The translations under genes were made by a program, and so were the position numbers. The notes below the pieces were generated by a model, which was given only the letters and a program-made list of their open reading frames with translations, had not been told where the DNA came from and did no database searches. From Liolophura sinensis (lineage: Eukaryota; Mollusca; Polyplacophora; Chitonida; Chitonidae), in contig NC_088296.1 in NCBI RefSeq assembly GCF_032854445.1, forward strand, positions 6,625,435-6,689,434: a DNA stretch of 64,000 nt, in the 5' to 3' direction. Shown here in pieces: positions 21,851-36,680 of the stretch. Every line of letters begins with the position of its first letter. The stretch's first letter is position 1.

Positions 21851-24800
21851 GGTTTTTCTTTGTATTACATAATAATGGATTTTCTTGCTCAGTGTAGTTT
21901 CTGGGATTGTTTGCAAAGTGCCAAAAGTGTCAAATACTGTACCATAATTTTCACATGCCAGTGTTTTTTGTTGTTATTGTTATTGTTTTGTTGATGGATA
22001 ACGCTGAATCAACAGACTAAAAACCAGCTGCACACCTTAATTTCATACTTCATTATTTCTTTGGTGGTTTTGTGTCGAACGTTGGTGTGGGAATGGAATT
22101 GGCTTTGCGATTACTGACGTGGAGCGACATTTTTGGTTGATAACAGGTGTACAAAAATCGGTCTTTGACGCCTAGATTCTGAAGCAAAGCAAAATGCGGA
22201 TCGCACCCAGGCTCTATGAAAATGGACTCAAAGCCGGTGGAGGAGATATTTTCATTCAACTGTATACATCATACTGTAATATTGTTAGGGGCGGAACCAA
22301 ATGCTGTTACTGGACAAACTGGGTAAAGGACGAATAATTGTTTTACAGCTGATACTTTGTTTGCCTAGGAAGTAATCGTTATGCTTTTTGGTCACCAATA
22401 AGATTATGTGGAAATCCAATATCGTGATCACAAAGTAATTTAGCCTTGGAAAGATTTTTTTTTTTTTTCGTTATGGAATTTCAAACGCTCCAAAAATCTT
22501 TGGACAGAAATCCAATTCTGCTCCGTGTAAATGAAGGAAGATCCAAAACTGACGTTATTTAATACTGACCAGGCAGGAAGTTCAACGTCGAAAATCATCT
22601 GTGTGAGAAAGGCTGCCTTGTTATGTGATCACCATGACAACGTAGCGAATCCTCACATATCTGGAAGATCTGAAATTAAGACGAGAAATCTGGCTGAGAA
22701 AATCACAGCTCTATCGATTTGTAAAATGATCTAGTTACTAAACTACACTAGAAGAAAGGTCGCTGTTAGGATGTATTAAGTTTCAATCTGCTTAGAACAG
22801 ATTTACTTAATAGGCCTAGATATTCTCCAAGGGGGCGTTCATGGCTGTTTGAAACCATGGCGCTGATTGGTTAGAGGGTAGGGTCGCGTGATTGAGACAA
22901 CAGACACTGAGGGTTAAGAGTAGGAGTGTCTGAAATATGCTCGGGGACTAAAAGGGGCCTGAAATATATTTGTTGTTTAATTTTTACGATCAGTATTTCT
23001 GGAATGTCGTGTGTGTATAGTTCATATATAATAACCCCGCGTGACATGTTCTGGTTGTACACATGACTAGCGTTCGCGGCCATGTTGGATTTCCAAACCG
23101 TGCAATGTGACTTTAATAATGTGCGATGGGCTATTGAATTCTTTTGTTATGGATCCAATATGGCCGCTAGTGTAAATCATCTGTATAGCCAGCATGCACA
23201 TCTGAGAGACATCATCAAAAATGCGTTGGTGACAAATTGCAGAGTGCGTGCCTACTTATAAAGCTAGTATTCTTCGTGATACTGAGTAAACCGACGCTAA
23301 GCACTTTAGTATTTATCAACTTCCTCCAAGCTCCGTCCACTTTCAGCGGTTAAGCTGGTACTTCCCGTTGTGTTGCAGGCCTCATACAGCTCTCTGCCAC
23401 TTAAGGCTCGTTCTCTACCCCAACTGCCCGGTGTCTACATTTCAAACAATCCTAACAGCTTCTCATATTTCCCCTACAGGCCCGCATGTCTGCTTTACAA
23501 GGAAATTGCTACTTTAAATATTATTATCGCATGCCTTATTTACTCAAACAAAAACGTACGCTGCGTTTATCTATTGAAGCAGCTCGCGCCTGTAAGTAGT
23601 CCGGCTGATCCGGCAGCTGTCACCCGTGCAGACATGTATCCATTTACGTCGGCCGGAGCACCATACGTTTGATTATATTGCACATGCGCGGCTTAAACTA
23701 GTCCGATGTATGTGTCAAATGTCATTAGCCTTGCGCCGGATTTTTCTGATTCACTACAGACAAGAGACCATCGCTTGATCGAAACACTTCGCAGGCGATA
23801 TCAAAACAGGCTGTTTGTTTACCCCGTTGCCATGGCAATTATGTAGCAAGACTTGTAGCACAAAGGGACAGAAGGGTGTTGCCTGATGTCTTCGCCGAAG
23901 GAAACTCGCGCTAGTAAAAATCGCAGACGTAAATCACAGTATCTGTTGTCACAGGCACGCACTGAACGCTGTCATTTGAATGGTAAGCATTTTTGACAAT
24001 ACGTTTTTAATCAGTTTCAGATCACTTTAAGTTTTCAGGTGCGTGTGCTCATGTGAGACTCAACTAATGTTTTGTAGTCTAGTAGAGATTCAGCAATGAA
24101 GCAAACTGCGGCACACTGTTGAAAATGAACAGGGACTATGGCCTCAGACCTGTTTTGAACCCTCAGTGTGCCGTTTGGAATACTTACCATTCTCACTATT
24201 GCATGCATACACATACGTGGATATACAAGTTTAACTGACATTTGGATATTGCACTGTAGGCAACGCGAGGCTTTTTGCGTGGGTCCAAGTGACAACGCCC
24301 CTGTTTCCGTGTATAGGCGTACAGTTATTATTTAGATCGGGAATTGTATAAAACCCACAAGCAGACTGCAGGTTTAAAGATAGGTTCGTTTTCTATATGT
24401 TAATGACTGCGATTGATAGATTTCGAACCCAGCCATAATAGTGATCGCTTTAATTCACTTATTCTTTTTCAGGATGTTTTACTACAGGCTCACTACAGGA
24501 ATTCATGTATAAATGGACATACTGTACGTTATTAAAGAAAACTCTGCCTTGTTATTAAATTGCTTCATTGACAAATCGTTGTAGATTACGTACAGTTGGC
24601 AAAATGTGACAGTATCTCAAAAAGTCAAATGACGTAATAATTATGACAACTGAAATGTTTCTTGTCCACCCTTGTATGATTCCAAGCTCTCAAAAGTTTG
24701 GTTTTCCCCATTAGCCTTTGACCTTACATCTACACGGATATATCCCTAATAGGTCTTCACAGGACATAACTGCCTTGTGCTTGAATTGGGTGGGATAGAC

Positions 24801-26062
24801 TGTATGTCTTGGATAAGACTTACTCGTTAAGTTAACTGTCGTAAATTTGAGTTTAAGTATGCGAACAGGATATGGAGAGTGTTGAATCCCATAACGAAAG
24901 CGATAAAACTAAAAATAATCAAACCCCTTTACAGTTGTTTCATGCAGCTGCAAGTTGCATTTGATCAGTTTTGTTTCGTTGACCTACAATTTCTCTCGCA
25001 AATTACGCTTTTTGCAGGCATTTGTGGTGTAGCGAAAGCGTTTAATTTCATCTTCAGTGCCAGTGCCCTCAGCAGTGAAACGTAAAATCCCTCCCTCTTC
25101 CCTCCTCCATCCAACCACTTAAGAAATTCACCAAACTATGCTACATTGTGCCCTCGGCACTGTTGGGTGAAACAACAGGCTGTTTGAAAAAGATTCGCCT
25201 TTTATTATAAGGGAATATGTGGTACATTTGAACACGTTCTCTGTATATATGTACATGCACGTACTATCAGCCTAATACACCGTCACTTAATATGAGGGTT
25301 TGCTAATGAAAGCGGTATGTGCGGCAGTGTGAAATGTGTGTATATCTACCCGTACATTTCTGGAAATATAGGTCTGTAAACCCGCATATAGACTTACCGC
25401 GAATCAGACAGAGCTATTACACAGGGCGTATAATTATATCAAATTACGTCGTAAAATCTGCGAAATTGGAGCAAAACTAGGTGCGAATTTGAAAGCAAAC
25501 CGTTGCCTGTTTAAAACGACCCAGAGATATCTATACACGTGGTCTAAACTCCGCAGACACATCTATAGCCGGCGAATGGGGCTCCGTGATTACCGATAAA
25601 ATTGCCTATCCAAACTGCTTTCTCAATGCAAATCCACTTATGGAGCAGTTTATTTGGAAAAGCAGGGAGAAAACGTCACCAGATTCATGCATACTTTTGA
25701 TCTTAACTCGTCTGTCTTAATTTTAGACTGAATTTAGACTGAATTTACAGGTCACGAGACTGGAACCCTGATCTCGTGTATTCAGTTGCGCTGTTCGTTA
25801 ATTTCTGTGGCGGGCCGAAGCATTGATGCTGCAGGTTGACCACGTGACCCGCTTGCCACCATGTAACTATCAACCCGTATACATGCATATCATACATACA
25901 CTACATGTTTGAGTCGCTGATCAAATTATACCTTTCCAGATCTAGACGTGGATATAACCGCATACATAATCCGATGCGGGTCACAGCCTATCACGTCTAG
26001 CAGAGTACAAAGCCCAAGGTTCATTCCCCTTTCATAACGGTTCTGATCTTGTTTCTTTTCAG
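21851..26062. other. Gene-poor unassigned stretch
   Basis: No SINE, tandem array or convincing exon in about 4 kb, which is notable against the repeat density elsewhere. It could hold regulatory sequence or the intron of a gene whose exons lie elsewhere. Confidence 0.5.
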
Positions 26063-26164
26063 ACGAACTATGACCTCTGGACGAAGGATGCTTGGCCCAG
26101 ACAAGTTTATCGTATTTATCTACTCGTGTACCTGGGTGGACTGGGCTCAGTGTCATACCGTTAG
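26063..26164 (+). CDS. Exon-like segment of unknown gene
   Basis: The acceptor is excellent (TTGTTTCTTTTCAG). In phase 0 it opens 33 codons to a stop, including TNYDLWTKDAWPRQVYRIYL followed by a hydrophobic run. The WPRQVYRIYLLVYL stretch faintly recalls the start of TM5 in peptide-type GPCRs, but there is no proline later in the helix and no neighbouring TM exon. Another frame stays open for 77 codons to 26282. No partner exon was identified, so this may be chance or a pseudogene fragment. Confidence 0.2.
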   Translation, partial: TNYDLWTKDAWPRQVYRIYLLVYLGGLGSVSYR

Positions 26165-26839
26165 ATGGACGCGTGGTCATAAAGAGGGTCTATGTACGGC
26201 TCATTCGAAACGTTGGCGTAAGATGCGCAGTGACGGCAGCAAGAAGGCGTGTCGCTTTGCCAACGGGCAATACAAGCCTTGATTAAACTGGACGGTGGAT
26301 GTGCATTCATTGGAGTCGCTGAGCGCTCGCAAGGTAGGACGTTATATTGGCAGTAGGCCAATACATCGCATATAATTATATACAGTATATAGAACTGAAT
26401 TATGCAAGGATGGATTATATTCTGCGCGCATGTATTTCTATATGAAAATGCTGCTGTTGTTGTAAAAGTATTTTTGTGTTCTCTTTAATGTAGCTTGAAA
26501 AGCTACGAGTTAACGTGCATCTAGGAACAACGCCCACTGAGAAACACATTCACTTCACATTGTAAAGATAGAACGGAGCCAAACTGCCAGTGAATAAAAT
26601 AACAAAGTGTGAGATATAACTTCGCTTCGTTATAAAACACGATCGAGGGGTTCTGTCCTTGGTATGCATTGCGTATGACGTGACAAGACGACGTAAGCAC
26701 CCATGACAGCTTTATAAATACGCTCGTGTGTCTGAATGACACGGGGACCAATCTTATGTATGTGAGCGTCTGTATCATGTAGGAACCGAACCGTATGTGT
26801 GTAAGTGCATACGTAATATAGCCCCGGGCATAAGTCTAT

Positions 26840-26843
26840 ACAT

Positions 26844-26874
<31 letters not shown>

Positions 26875-27017
26875 TTCATTTGATTGGTGCTTTACGCCGA
26901 ACTGAAGAATATTTCACGTATACCACGGTGGCCAGCATTATGGTTGGAGGAAACCGGGCAGAGCCCGGGGAAACACCCGACCATCCACAGGTTGCTACCG
27001 GACCTTCCCACGTACAG
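26840..27017 (-). mobile_element. SINE family A, 5'-truncated, with expanded tail
   Basis: A (TTTA)n tail of about ten repeats, then GATTGGTGCTTTACGCCGAA and the conserved body to CCTTCCCACGTACAG. Confidence 0.88.
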
Positions 27018-27689
27018 TCTGTGTATACATGGCGTATGCATGACCCTATGCACATGTATCTACATGGTCGGTATGGCCTATGCAGATATGCGTCTGCATG
27101 ATATAACCCACGTCTGCTTGGTAAATACTTAAATTCCAGTATTAGCAGCTATTTCGACTCTGCAGACTAGGTAGCTGCACCGAGTCGTTCGCTCTTGATA
27201 GGTCCTTTGCAGCGGTTCTTCGAACGTTTGTTAGCACTGTGTAACAAGTGCCAATTTTTTGTCCCGTATAAAACTGGTTATTTCACGCAAGTCTTTATTA
27301 TAACGGAATGTCTTTCAGGGAAGTTCTGTGTACTTATGTGGGAATTTAACTCAGTATGCGAGTGAAGTTATAATCTTTGTCCACACTTTATATATTTGCA
27401 GCACATGTAAATCAACGTCTGTTTTTGTTTTGTTTTTTGTTTGTTTTTTTTTTAAAAAAACCCTGTTAACTGTAGTTAAACAAACTGTTCTAACGGAGAT
27501 AAATTCAGTTTTTTTGGTTATTACATATTTTGACAGGATTTTCCAGATTATATCTTTAATGAAAGGCTCTCCCCAACATTTATCGGGATGACTAGTGCAA
27601 GGTGGCGCCAACTGTCTACCATTGTTAAAGACTTTACCAACTGGCTAAGTCCGCATGTAATATCATCTGTATACAGACGATGTTGACCC

Positions 27690-27795
27690 CCATGCCTCAA
27701 AGCCATCTAACTAAGTGACCACACTTACTAGCCATCGCACTATGTGACCACATGATAGCTACGCTGCTATAAAGTGACCATTAGCCATCTGGAAG
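27690..27795. repeat. Degenerate repeat (AGCCATCTAACTAAGTGACCAC)
   Basis: Three to four diverged copies of a roughly 30-bp unit containing AGCCATC and AAGTGACCA. Confidence 0.5.
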
Positions 27796-28099
27796 ACTGA
27801 AAGAGATAAACGTCACGACCGACCTATCATTATTCCTGACCTGTCTCCTAGATATGCACGTGAGGTGATCACGTGATCCTCTCTAACATCGGGTACTTCC
27901 GTGATCGCTCGGGTTGCCAAGGGGAAGCAAAAGCCATTGCATTGTAGTACAGGTTCCACGTACAATGACTCAGAAAGCATCACGTGATACATTTGTATCG
28001 TCATGAGAGGCAGTATTAAATCGAGCGGAAGAAAAATACAAGTGGGGTAAAAATCGTTATACTTCCTGTTTGATTTCACAATCAGTTGGTTTCGGTTAG

Positions 28100-28405
28100 A
28101 AGTGACAAAAGCAATAATTACAATGAGCCCAACAGGCGTTTCTGGAGTCTCACGAGTTCACGCAGATATCGGCGAGACATGTGGGCGCTCTCGCACACTA
28201 ATGTAGATAAAAGACGTTATTTTACGGTAGTTGCTAGATTTATTACACATCTATCTTTCAACTCGACGGCTCCGTTGGCACCTTACGTAAAATCACGTCC
28301 TTTAGCTTCGGTAATTTTCGAGAGCCCCCATCTGTCTCGCCGATATCTGCGTGAACTCGCGAGAACCCAGAAACGCCGATTGAGAGGTTCATATTCTTTT
28401 GTTGG
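28100..28405. mobile_element. Long palindromic (fold-back) element, about 300 bp
   Basis: AACAGGCGTTTCTGG...CGAGTTCACGCAGATATCGGCGAGACA (28131-28182) pairs with TGTCTCGCCGATATCTGCGT...CCAGAAACGCCGA (28332-28379) at over 85 percent. Weaker pairing extends inward (GACGTTATTTTACG with CGTAAAATCACGTC) and outward (GACAAAAG with CTTTTGTT), so nearly the whole element is one stem. The 107-codon ORF across it is an artefact. Confidence 0.72.
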
Positions 28406-28735
28406 GTAGATGTTCAGTTCGTACACAGGAACCAACACTGAATACTTGATCATCACTTTCAATTAGCGTTTAGAAACTGGTAGCTTTATGGGAGTAGCAC
28501 TTTGTTTATATGCATAGCAGCGTCTAGCTTTATTTAATTTAGATCATAAAATCATAACTGTAACAACCATTACCATGGTAACGGTCTTAGAATTGAGATC
28601 GCAACGTCGTCACGAAATTAACCTAGAAGTTGTTATAGACAAACGATTGTGTTATAGCCTTGCTTCACATAGGCAGACTTCAACTTGACATACAAGAATA
28701 GCATGTGGATACCCTCCCGAATCCGCCATTGGCCA

Positions 28736-30040
<1,305 letters not shown>

Positions 30041-30262
30041 ATGTCGGTGAGATAAATACATAATGTCTGTGAGATAAATACATAATGTCCGAGAGATAAA
30101 TACATAATGTCCGAGAGATAAATACATAATGTCTGTGAGATAAATACATAATGTCTGTGAGATAAATACATAATGTCCGAGAGATAAATATATAATGTCT
30201 GTGAGATAAATACATAATGTCCGAGAGATAAATATATAATGTCTGTGAGATAAATACACAAT
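30041..30262. repeat. 22-bp tandem array, ten copies
   Basis: Ten copies of ATAATGTCTGTGAGATAAATAC, alternating with the variant GTCCGAGAG. Minus-strand open frames across it are artefacts. Confidence 0.93.
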
Positions 30263-30683
30263 GCAGATCACCGTAAAACTGTTGCCCGCTATATGTTGCC
30301 TCTTTGTGCATTAAAAACATTGTTGGTTTCATCTTGTCTGTATTAAGAGGACTGTGAAGTACCTCACTGATTTGTAAGCACAGCTACAAAGAAAATGAGA
30401 CATATTGCTAACAACAGCTTGCACGAGAGTATGCATGCGAACTGATCTCCCGTGTCGAATCATATCAACTGGACTGTGTCCGGAAATGCTCTACTTTTCC
30501 CTCTCACCGCACAGCTTTCGTGGGTTAATTTAGAGTGCTGTGTCTGGAAATGATCTAGTGTTCCTTCTCACTGCACAACTATAGACAATTTACACAATTT
30601 GACAATTGTTGTCCTTCAACAATCACGTGGTAGCAGTAACGTTGTAACTGACTATAGTCAAACAGCGCAAACAACAGCTTTGT

Positions 30684-30934
30684 AGCGCGCTAGCGCAGCG
30701 TAATGACCCAGGCGCCTCTGACCAATGCGGTTGCTGTGAGTTCAAGTCCAGCTCATGCTGGCTTCCTCTCCGGCCGTACGTGGGAAGGTCTTCCAGCAAC
30801 GTGCAGGTGGTCGTGGGTTTTCCCCGGGCCCTGCCCGGTTTCCTCCCACCATAATGCTGGCCGACGTCTTATAAGTGAAATGTTCTTGAGTACGGCATAA
30901 AACACCAATCAGATAAATAAATGAATAAATATAA
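30684..30934 (+). mobile_element. SINE family A, nearly full-length
   Basis: GCGCGCTAGCGCAGCGTAAT, box B GTGAGTTCAAGTCC, the full body, AACACCAATCAGATAAATAA. Confidence 0.92.
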
Positions 30935-32304
30935 GATGAAACTGGCTTTCTCCAGTCTACTTATGCACAGGATTGATCCCCCAAAATCCGCCGATTTCAT
31001 GTAATCTTGCAACCGCTCAACTCCTTTATGACAGCAATGCTAAAGATCTATGAGTCGCATGGTGTCCTGTGAAGGCCATATTAGAGCAAGTCTGCTAAAC
31101 TATAAGCTAGCGAAATAAGGCAAACAACAACTCTGTGTTCAAGGTGTAATGGAAAACACTGGGAAGTTATGCACAAAACGGTCCAAATTAACATCTATCA
31201 ATAAAAACATACTTTTCTGTTGTAACGTTTGCAATGTTTGTGTACTTGCTAAGCGTTTCATGAGCACAAAAAGTGTGACGTATACCACGAGGAATCCTGA
31301 AAGATTACATGGCCTTTTACCTCTGTGATAAAGACAGGAATGAATTTCCATGCGGGGTTTGCTACGGGTTCCTTTAAGTTCGTTGAATGCACTGCTCACC
31401 TTGCGAAAACCGACATCTTGCAAATACACGTAGGGATACTCCTATATTACACATTTGTTAACAATCAGTATTGTAGGGCTCAAGATAGATATAACGGAGA
31501 ATCTAACTATTCTACATGGATGATGACGTTCACAGTTAACCATGCGCCTATATTACACGCAGGTGTTACCTATAACCCTTTTGTACCGCGTGCACCTACA
31601 CTTGCATATACATGTAAAGCAACACGCGACGGGTAAATCGTGCGACAGCCCTTACACAACTGTAGGTGTGTATCATAATATATGCCTTCAATGCGCTTAT
31701 TGTTCGCAGAATCCGGGTGTGCGGACTACCTGGTAAAACAGCTAGCTATAAGTCCTTTCAGTCTGATATTTGTTTTAGAAAAATAAAAAGACATGTATTT
31801 TCTTGCAGATTGTTTGCGCGTGCTCGTTGTGTATGTTATCCGCACGTGCGACATATTTGTTGTTATTTGCTGCAGCATACCAGTAACAAAAGTAAAATTG
31901 TTTTCGCGGTTATACACTCAGCGCTCTTCACCCCGACGCGGACACGTTTTGCCTTATAAGAATGTTTTTTTCTATCTTATTCTAGCACGTTCCAAAAAGA
32001 TGTGATAGTTTAGTTCATTACGCTTCGCAGACGATAGGTTTATTCCCGTACAACCCAAGGAGTGGCTAACTACAAAGAATCCGCCTCGTGGCGTGGGTCG
32101 TGCACAAAGCAGTGTGGTCATGCCTAGAATGTCGACTGTCTTCCCTGCATCGTTGAAAACCGATGACTGCCTCTCTCTTACATGTTATCAGCTTACTTTG
32201 GCTATATATAATTCAGATTATTACGTCTTACATATTCCTTTGGGAACCGGTGTCTCAGGTTGTGTTTCCTTGGAATTGGGGCTGTGAACGCCCCCTTATG
32301 GTCT

Positions 32305-32386
32305 ACGATCAGTTCCAGCTCATGCTGACTTCCTCTCAGGTCGTACGTGGAATAGTCTGCCAACAAAATGCGGATGATCGAACTTG
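32305..32386 (+). mobile_element. SINE family A fragment (middle part)
   Basis: TACGATCAGTTCCAGCTCAT GCTGACTTCCTCTCAGGTCG TACGTGGAATAGTCTGCCAA and ATGCGGATGATCG. Confidence 0.65.
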
Positions 32387-32747
32387 ACGCTTATTTACAG
32401 TTTCAGTGCACATGAACCAGAGCCAGTGTTGCGATCTCGAAGTCTCAGTCGTGAACAATCGAGATTCCGTTGAAGTTACAACGAATCTTAAGGAGATTTC
32501 ACCGCATGTGGCATATACAAGGTAATACGGCGCTGGAAGACTTACTATTGCGAGGTTGTAAAAGTTCACTTTTCCGTAATTAAGTGGGTTTTCAGTGCCT
32601 GTGTGAGTCAAACGAATGTTGCAATTGTTTCGTGGCGAAAATCGGTGGAACAACCAAAGATAGGCGTATCAGGCCTTTTTTTTCCAAGAAGATGTGTTTT
32701 TGATATGAGAACAGGGTTACCAAAACTAAAAGAATATAAAAACTGGA

Positions 32748-32860
32748 ATATTGAGAGTAAAACCATAGTTAGAGACTGATTGTTGGTGAAATTCGGTCTC
32801 TTGCTAAGTTTCCTGAATTATGTTTTAACTGTTAGTGCAAATACTTAAATAGTACACTTA
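32748..32860 (-). repeat. Dispersed repeat family C, copy 6
   Basis: GAGAGTAAAACCATAG, GGTGAAATTCGGTCTCTTGC and TTTTAACTGTTAGTGCAAA are the reverse complements of the family blocks in order. Confidence 0.6.
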
Positions 32861-33569
32861 ATAGTACTTAGGTTCGACCCCCATCAATAGAAAATCCACA
32901 TTGTTCTCACTGCCAAAGAACAACTGGACACACGGTTTAATTCGCCACCAAAACTTGACATATTCAACCAGAGTACAGTTGTAGGCTATGAATTGGGCTG
33001 AAACTATTTTGGAGATATAACTCTTATATTCAAAGTTATATGAACATTATATGTTAGTTGCTATATTAAACCAGGAAGTATGTTAGGGATAGTAGGGTGA
33101 AGTCAACCCCCACCCCCCCCCCCCCCCCCCACCCCTCTTTTTTTTTTTCGATGTGAACATATATATATTGTTCGTCCTTGCACACAGAGTGAGATGAATA
33201 CTGTGATGTATATGGCGTGTCGTATTTCGGACGTGATCTCATTGGGTGACGGGTCTCCTTTAGCCCTCTTCTCTTTCGAGCATTTCTCCTCTCTTTCGAG
33301 CTTTTGGTCCCGTGATGAATTGGGTGTTCTTCAGTTCTTTTTGTCGTACAGTTGCTTTCTGAAGGTCCTCTCGCGGTACAAGGTTTCATGGTTCAATTTC
33401 TAGGCTCATCCCCAAGTCTGTTCTGCCTGCAGTTTCTTCGGTGAATGCAATTCGCAATTTGAGTTTTAGCATGCATGAGTGAAGCGAACTCTTAAAGGCC
33501 TTTTCACGCAAGTTTGCCCATGCAGGCTCTACTTTTGAAGGTATATGAGAAGTGTCTAGCGAGAATGGT

Positions 33570-33705
33570 TTCTGTGATTGGCAACCACCACGACTTTTGT
33601 GACTTTCAACCACCACGGTTTCTGGGCCTGGCAATCTACACCGCTTCTGTGGCTATGTGAACCACCACGGCTTCTGGAGTTAGAAACCACCACGGGCTTC
33701 GTGTG
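33570..33705. repeat. Degenerate short tandem repeat (AACCACCACGGCTTCTG)
   Basis: About five degenerate copies of a roughly 30-bp unit centred on AACCACCACGGCTTCTGTG. Confidence 0.6.
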
Positions 33706-34164
33706 ATAAAACATGTGGTTATTTACTGTACATTCACAGATATAGCGTACTGATACATAAGATGAACATGTGAGCCGACATGCTTGCGCGGTCAAGCGGA
33801 AAAAAATGCTCCAGGGAAAATAGATCCCGCACAGCATTCTTTACCCTCAATTTTACTGTGGATGTCTAACTACATGCAACAGGTGAGAGGGACAGAGCAA
33901 GGCGTACAATCTTTAAGAAGTCCGCGGTTTATCTACATGGGAAAATGTGAGTATGGTTTAGGGTCTTAATGTAGGGTCGAGCTGAATGGTGAAATTGCAA
34001 CACGCTGTATCCAAAGTGCAGAAGGGTTTAGAACCCCTTGGCTTATTTTCGGACGTGTATGATAAGATACTGTAATACTGTACAGTGCTGATCTAAACTC
34101 TAATTATTGGTTACATGGTGATTTTATGAATGGTAATTTGCTGTCGATGGGTTTTGATTACTTT

Positions 34165-34545
34165 GGAAGGCAGAACCACTGCTTCGGAAATGTGAGAAGT
34201 TCTACTTACTTTGGAATAGAAGCAAACAAAACTACAGCTTTGCAATGAAAGTAGAAATATTGGTGTGGAATTACGTGGAAGCAGATCTACTTTTCTGGAA
34301 GTGTAAGCAGAGCTGCTATCATTGAATTTTAAGGAGATGTACAGCCTTAGAAGTGTTAGCAGAAATACTGCTTTGCAAGTTTAAGCAGTAATGCTGCCTT
34401 AGAAGTTTAAGCAGAAATACTGCTTTGGAAGCTGAATAGGAAAGACTGCATTGGAAGTATAAGAAGAAACATTGCTTTTGGCGCGTAGGCAGAACAATAG
34501 ATATACTGCTTTGCAAGTTTATGCAAAACCACAGTTTTGAAGGCG
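34165..34545. repeat. Degenerate tandem repeat of about 34 bp
   Basis: Around ten diverged copies of a unit like GCAGAAATACTGCTTTGCAA plus GTTTAA. Spacing and sequence drift suggest an old array. Confidence 0.65.
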
Positions 34546-36184
34546 AAGGCGGGAAAAAATACATGGTTAGTGTAAATTTGAAGTTATAGATAGCCGATGA
34601 AACACCTTGATGGGTGCAATCCTGTGGGAATTGGAACAAAGCCTAAAGAGTGTCTCATCAGAACAAGAAGCTAGTATTGCGCTTTGACTATCGCTCAATA
34701 TTAGTCTCAGATATCCTCGGTTACGAGTATTATGTTAAGTACACTGGGCCCTTATACCGGTGTTGCTTTGTGACAATAGTGACATTGATATTTTCCTGGC
34801 CAGTCTTGATGTTGCGCTTTCAGAATTTGCATAATACAGAACCTTACTTTCACGCTCACTTCACAGCCAGAACTTTATCTGTGACCCTAACGCAGGTGAA
34901 GATTCTGTTCAATATGTTGTAGACTATGTGCAGAAAAGCGTTATCGGTATATGCTTCTATAAAGACCATTCAAAGAAAAACAGAAAATATTCAGTTTCCT
35001 TTTGGCGTATGACTATTGACAATTTTCCGCTAAAGACCCGAAAGAGCGCAAGGATAATTGTCCGTGTTTCACTCCATTCGCTGTCCATGAATAAAGTAGG
35101 GCAGTTGAACGTCTATCGCCTCAATGTCCCGGACAACTTGTAAAAATGTGGATCTGAGAAGTGTTTTAGAAATCTTTGTTCAAACATTTGAAAGTATTTT
35201 GCACTTTAGTATACCCGGTACTGTATATATACTTACTAGGTTTCCAATGCATGCATAAAGCAAACACTCATTCATATGCATCTAAAGCTGCCTAGCTGTA
35301 CTCTAGCAAACTTGAAAGAACAACCATGGAGGTAGAATATTCTATAATACAACTGACATACAAAATTTATCCAAAATTTGCATATTAGTCGTGATTTGAT
35401 TTCTCTCAATCAACGAGCGGTCAACACGCAAATAACTACATTTTCTAGTGTTATTTTCAAACATATATTTCCTGCATCGAACATATTTACTTCGACCCAT
35501 CGATATATAACAGTAAATATTACAAGGTGTACTTAGTGTCTCTTCCGATTTTTTTAATGGATCACTGTTTGTGGATTCGAGATTAGCTGTATAGTAAGCT
35601 TAATACATAAGGGTAAAACTTGGACGTTGAACGCGGTCAAGGTATGGCGTCTAAATATGTCGGTTATTGCACCGGATCACTCATTTCAGTCTGACCTATA
35701 TAACTGTATCTTAGTACTATATACCCATCAAAGTAAATCTGTACCTCTAAACTATGTGGACGTCTATAAGGTTTGTTTCACAGCCTATACAAAGTCTATA
35801 CGGTGTCATCCAATATCTTGTCACAAAACCATAATGTACATAGAGACCAGTCTATTTTTACCCCGCATCTCATCTTCCCTAACGAGTAGAGAATATACAC
35901 CCTGACACTCCTCATCGCTCAGTGATTTTGGAATGTGACATGCCTGCGACCGGTTAAAAAGTGAACTTCGAGGATGTAGGTCGCGGCAGAGATAAGTTTT
36001 GTACGTCGAGTCGTAGAGGTGCCGAATGTTATGCTCTTACTCGCCCGAACATGAACGAACATGCCGGATATGTTGCGATGTACGGTTTGGTCACGAGACG
36101 AATTTGGGTCAAAGGTTAAAGACGAGACTCATTATTTTCTCCATTTAAGCACATTTCACAATCTGTTAACATTAAACATTAACA
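34546..36184. other. Unassigned sequence
   Basis: AT-rich. Small frames of 70-92 codons have no splice or homology support. Confidence 0.5.
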
Positions 36185-36680
36185 TTTCGTCAATACGAAA
36201 GTACGTCCACGTCATATCTTCACTGTATGCAACCCTTCAATACGAAAGTACGTCCACGTCATATCTTCACTGTATGCAACCCTTCAATACGAAAGTACGT
36301 CCACGTCATCTCTTCACCGTATGCTACTGTTCAGTACGAAAGTACGCCCACGTCATCTGTTCACTGTATACAACCCTTCAATACGAAAGTACGTCCACGT
36401 CATCTCTTCACTGTATGCAACTCTTCAATACGAAAGTACGTCTACGTCATCTGTTCACTGCAATGACCCCTTCAGTACGACGGTACGTCCACGTCATCTC
36501 TTCAGCGTATGCAACTCTTCAATACGAAAGTACGCCACGTCATCTGTTCACTATGTGCATTCCTTCAGTACGCATGTACATCCACGTCATCTGTTCACTG
36601 TATGCTACTGTTCAATACGAAAGTACGTCCACATCATACCTTCTGTGTGAAAGTATGTCCACAGGCATGCAACTTTTGAA
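36185..36680. repeat. 48-bp tandem array, about ten copies
   Basis: Units read CTTCAATACGAAAGTACGTC then CACGTCATCTCTTCACTGTATGCAACCC. Since 48 is divisible by 3, a single frame stays open through the array and yields a 213-codon ORF (36061-36702). There is no splice, start or family evidence that it is expressed. Confidence 0.9.

Larger units (their letters stand above)
30935..33105. other. Mostly unassigned
   Basis: Only a SINE fragment (32305) and a family C copy (32748) were recognised. Open frames of about 100 codons on both strands lack support. Confidence 0.5.

Noticed and set aside
28086-28409. 107-codon frame
   Set aside because: Spans the palindromic element and is explained by it.
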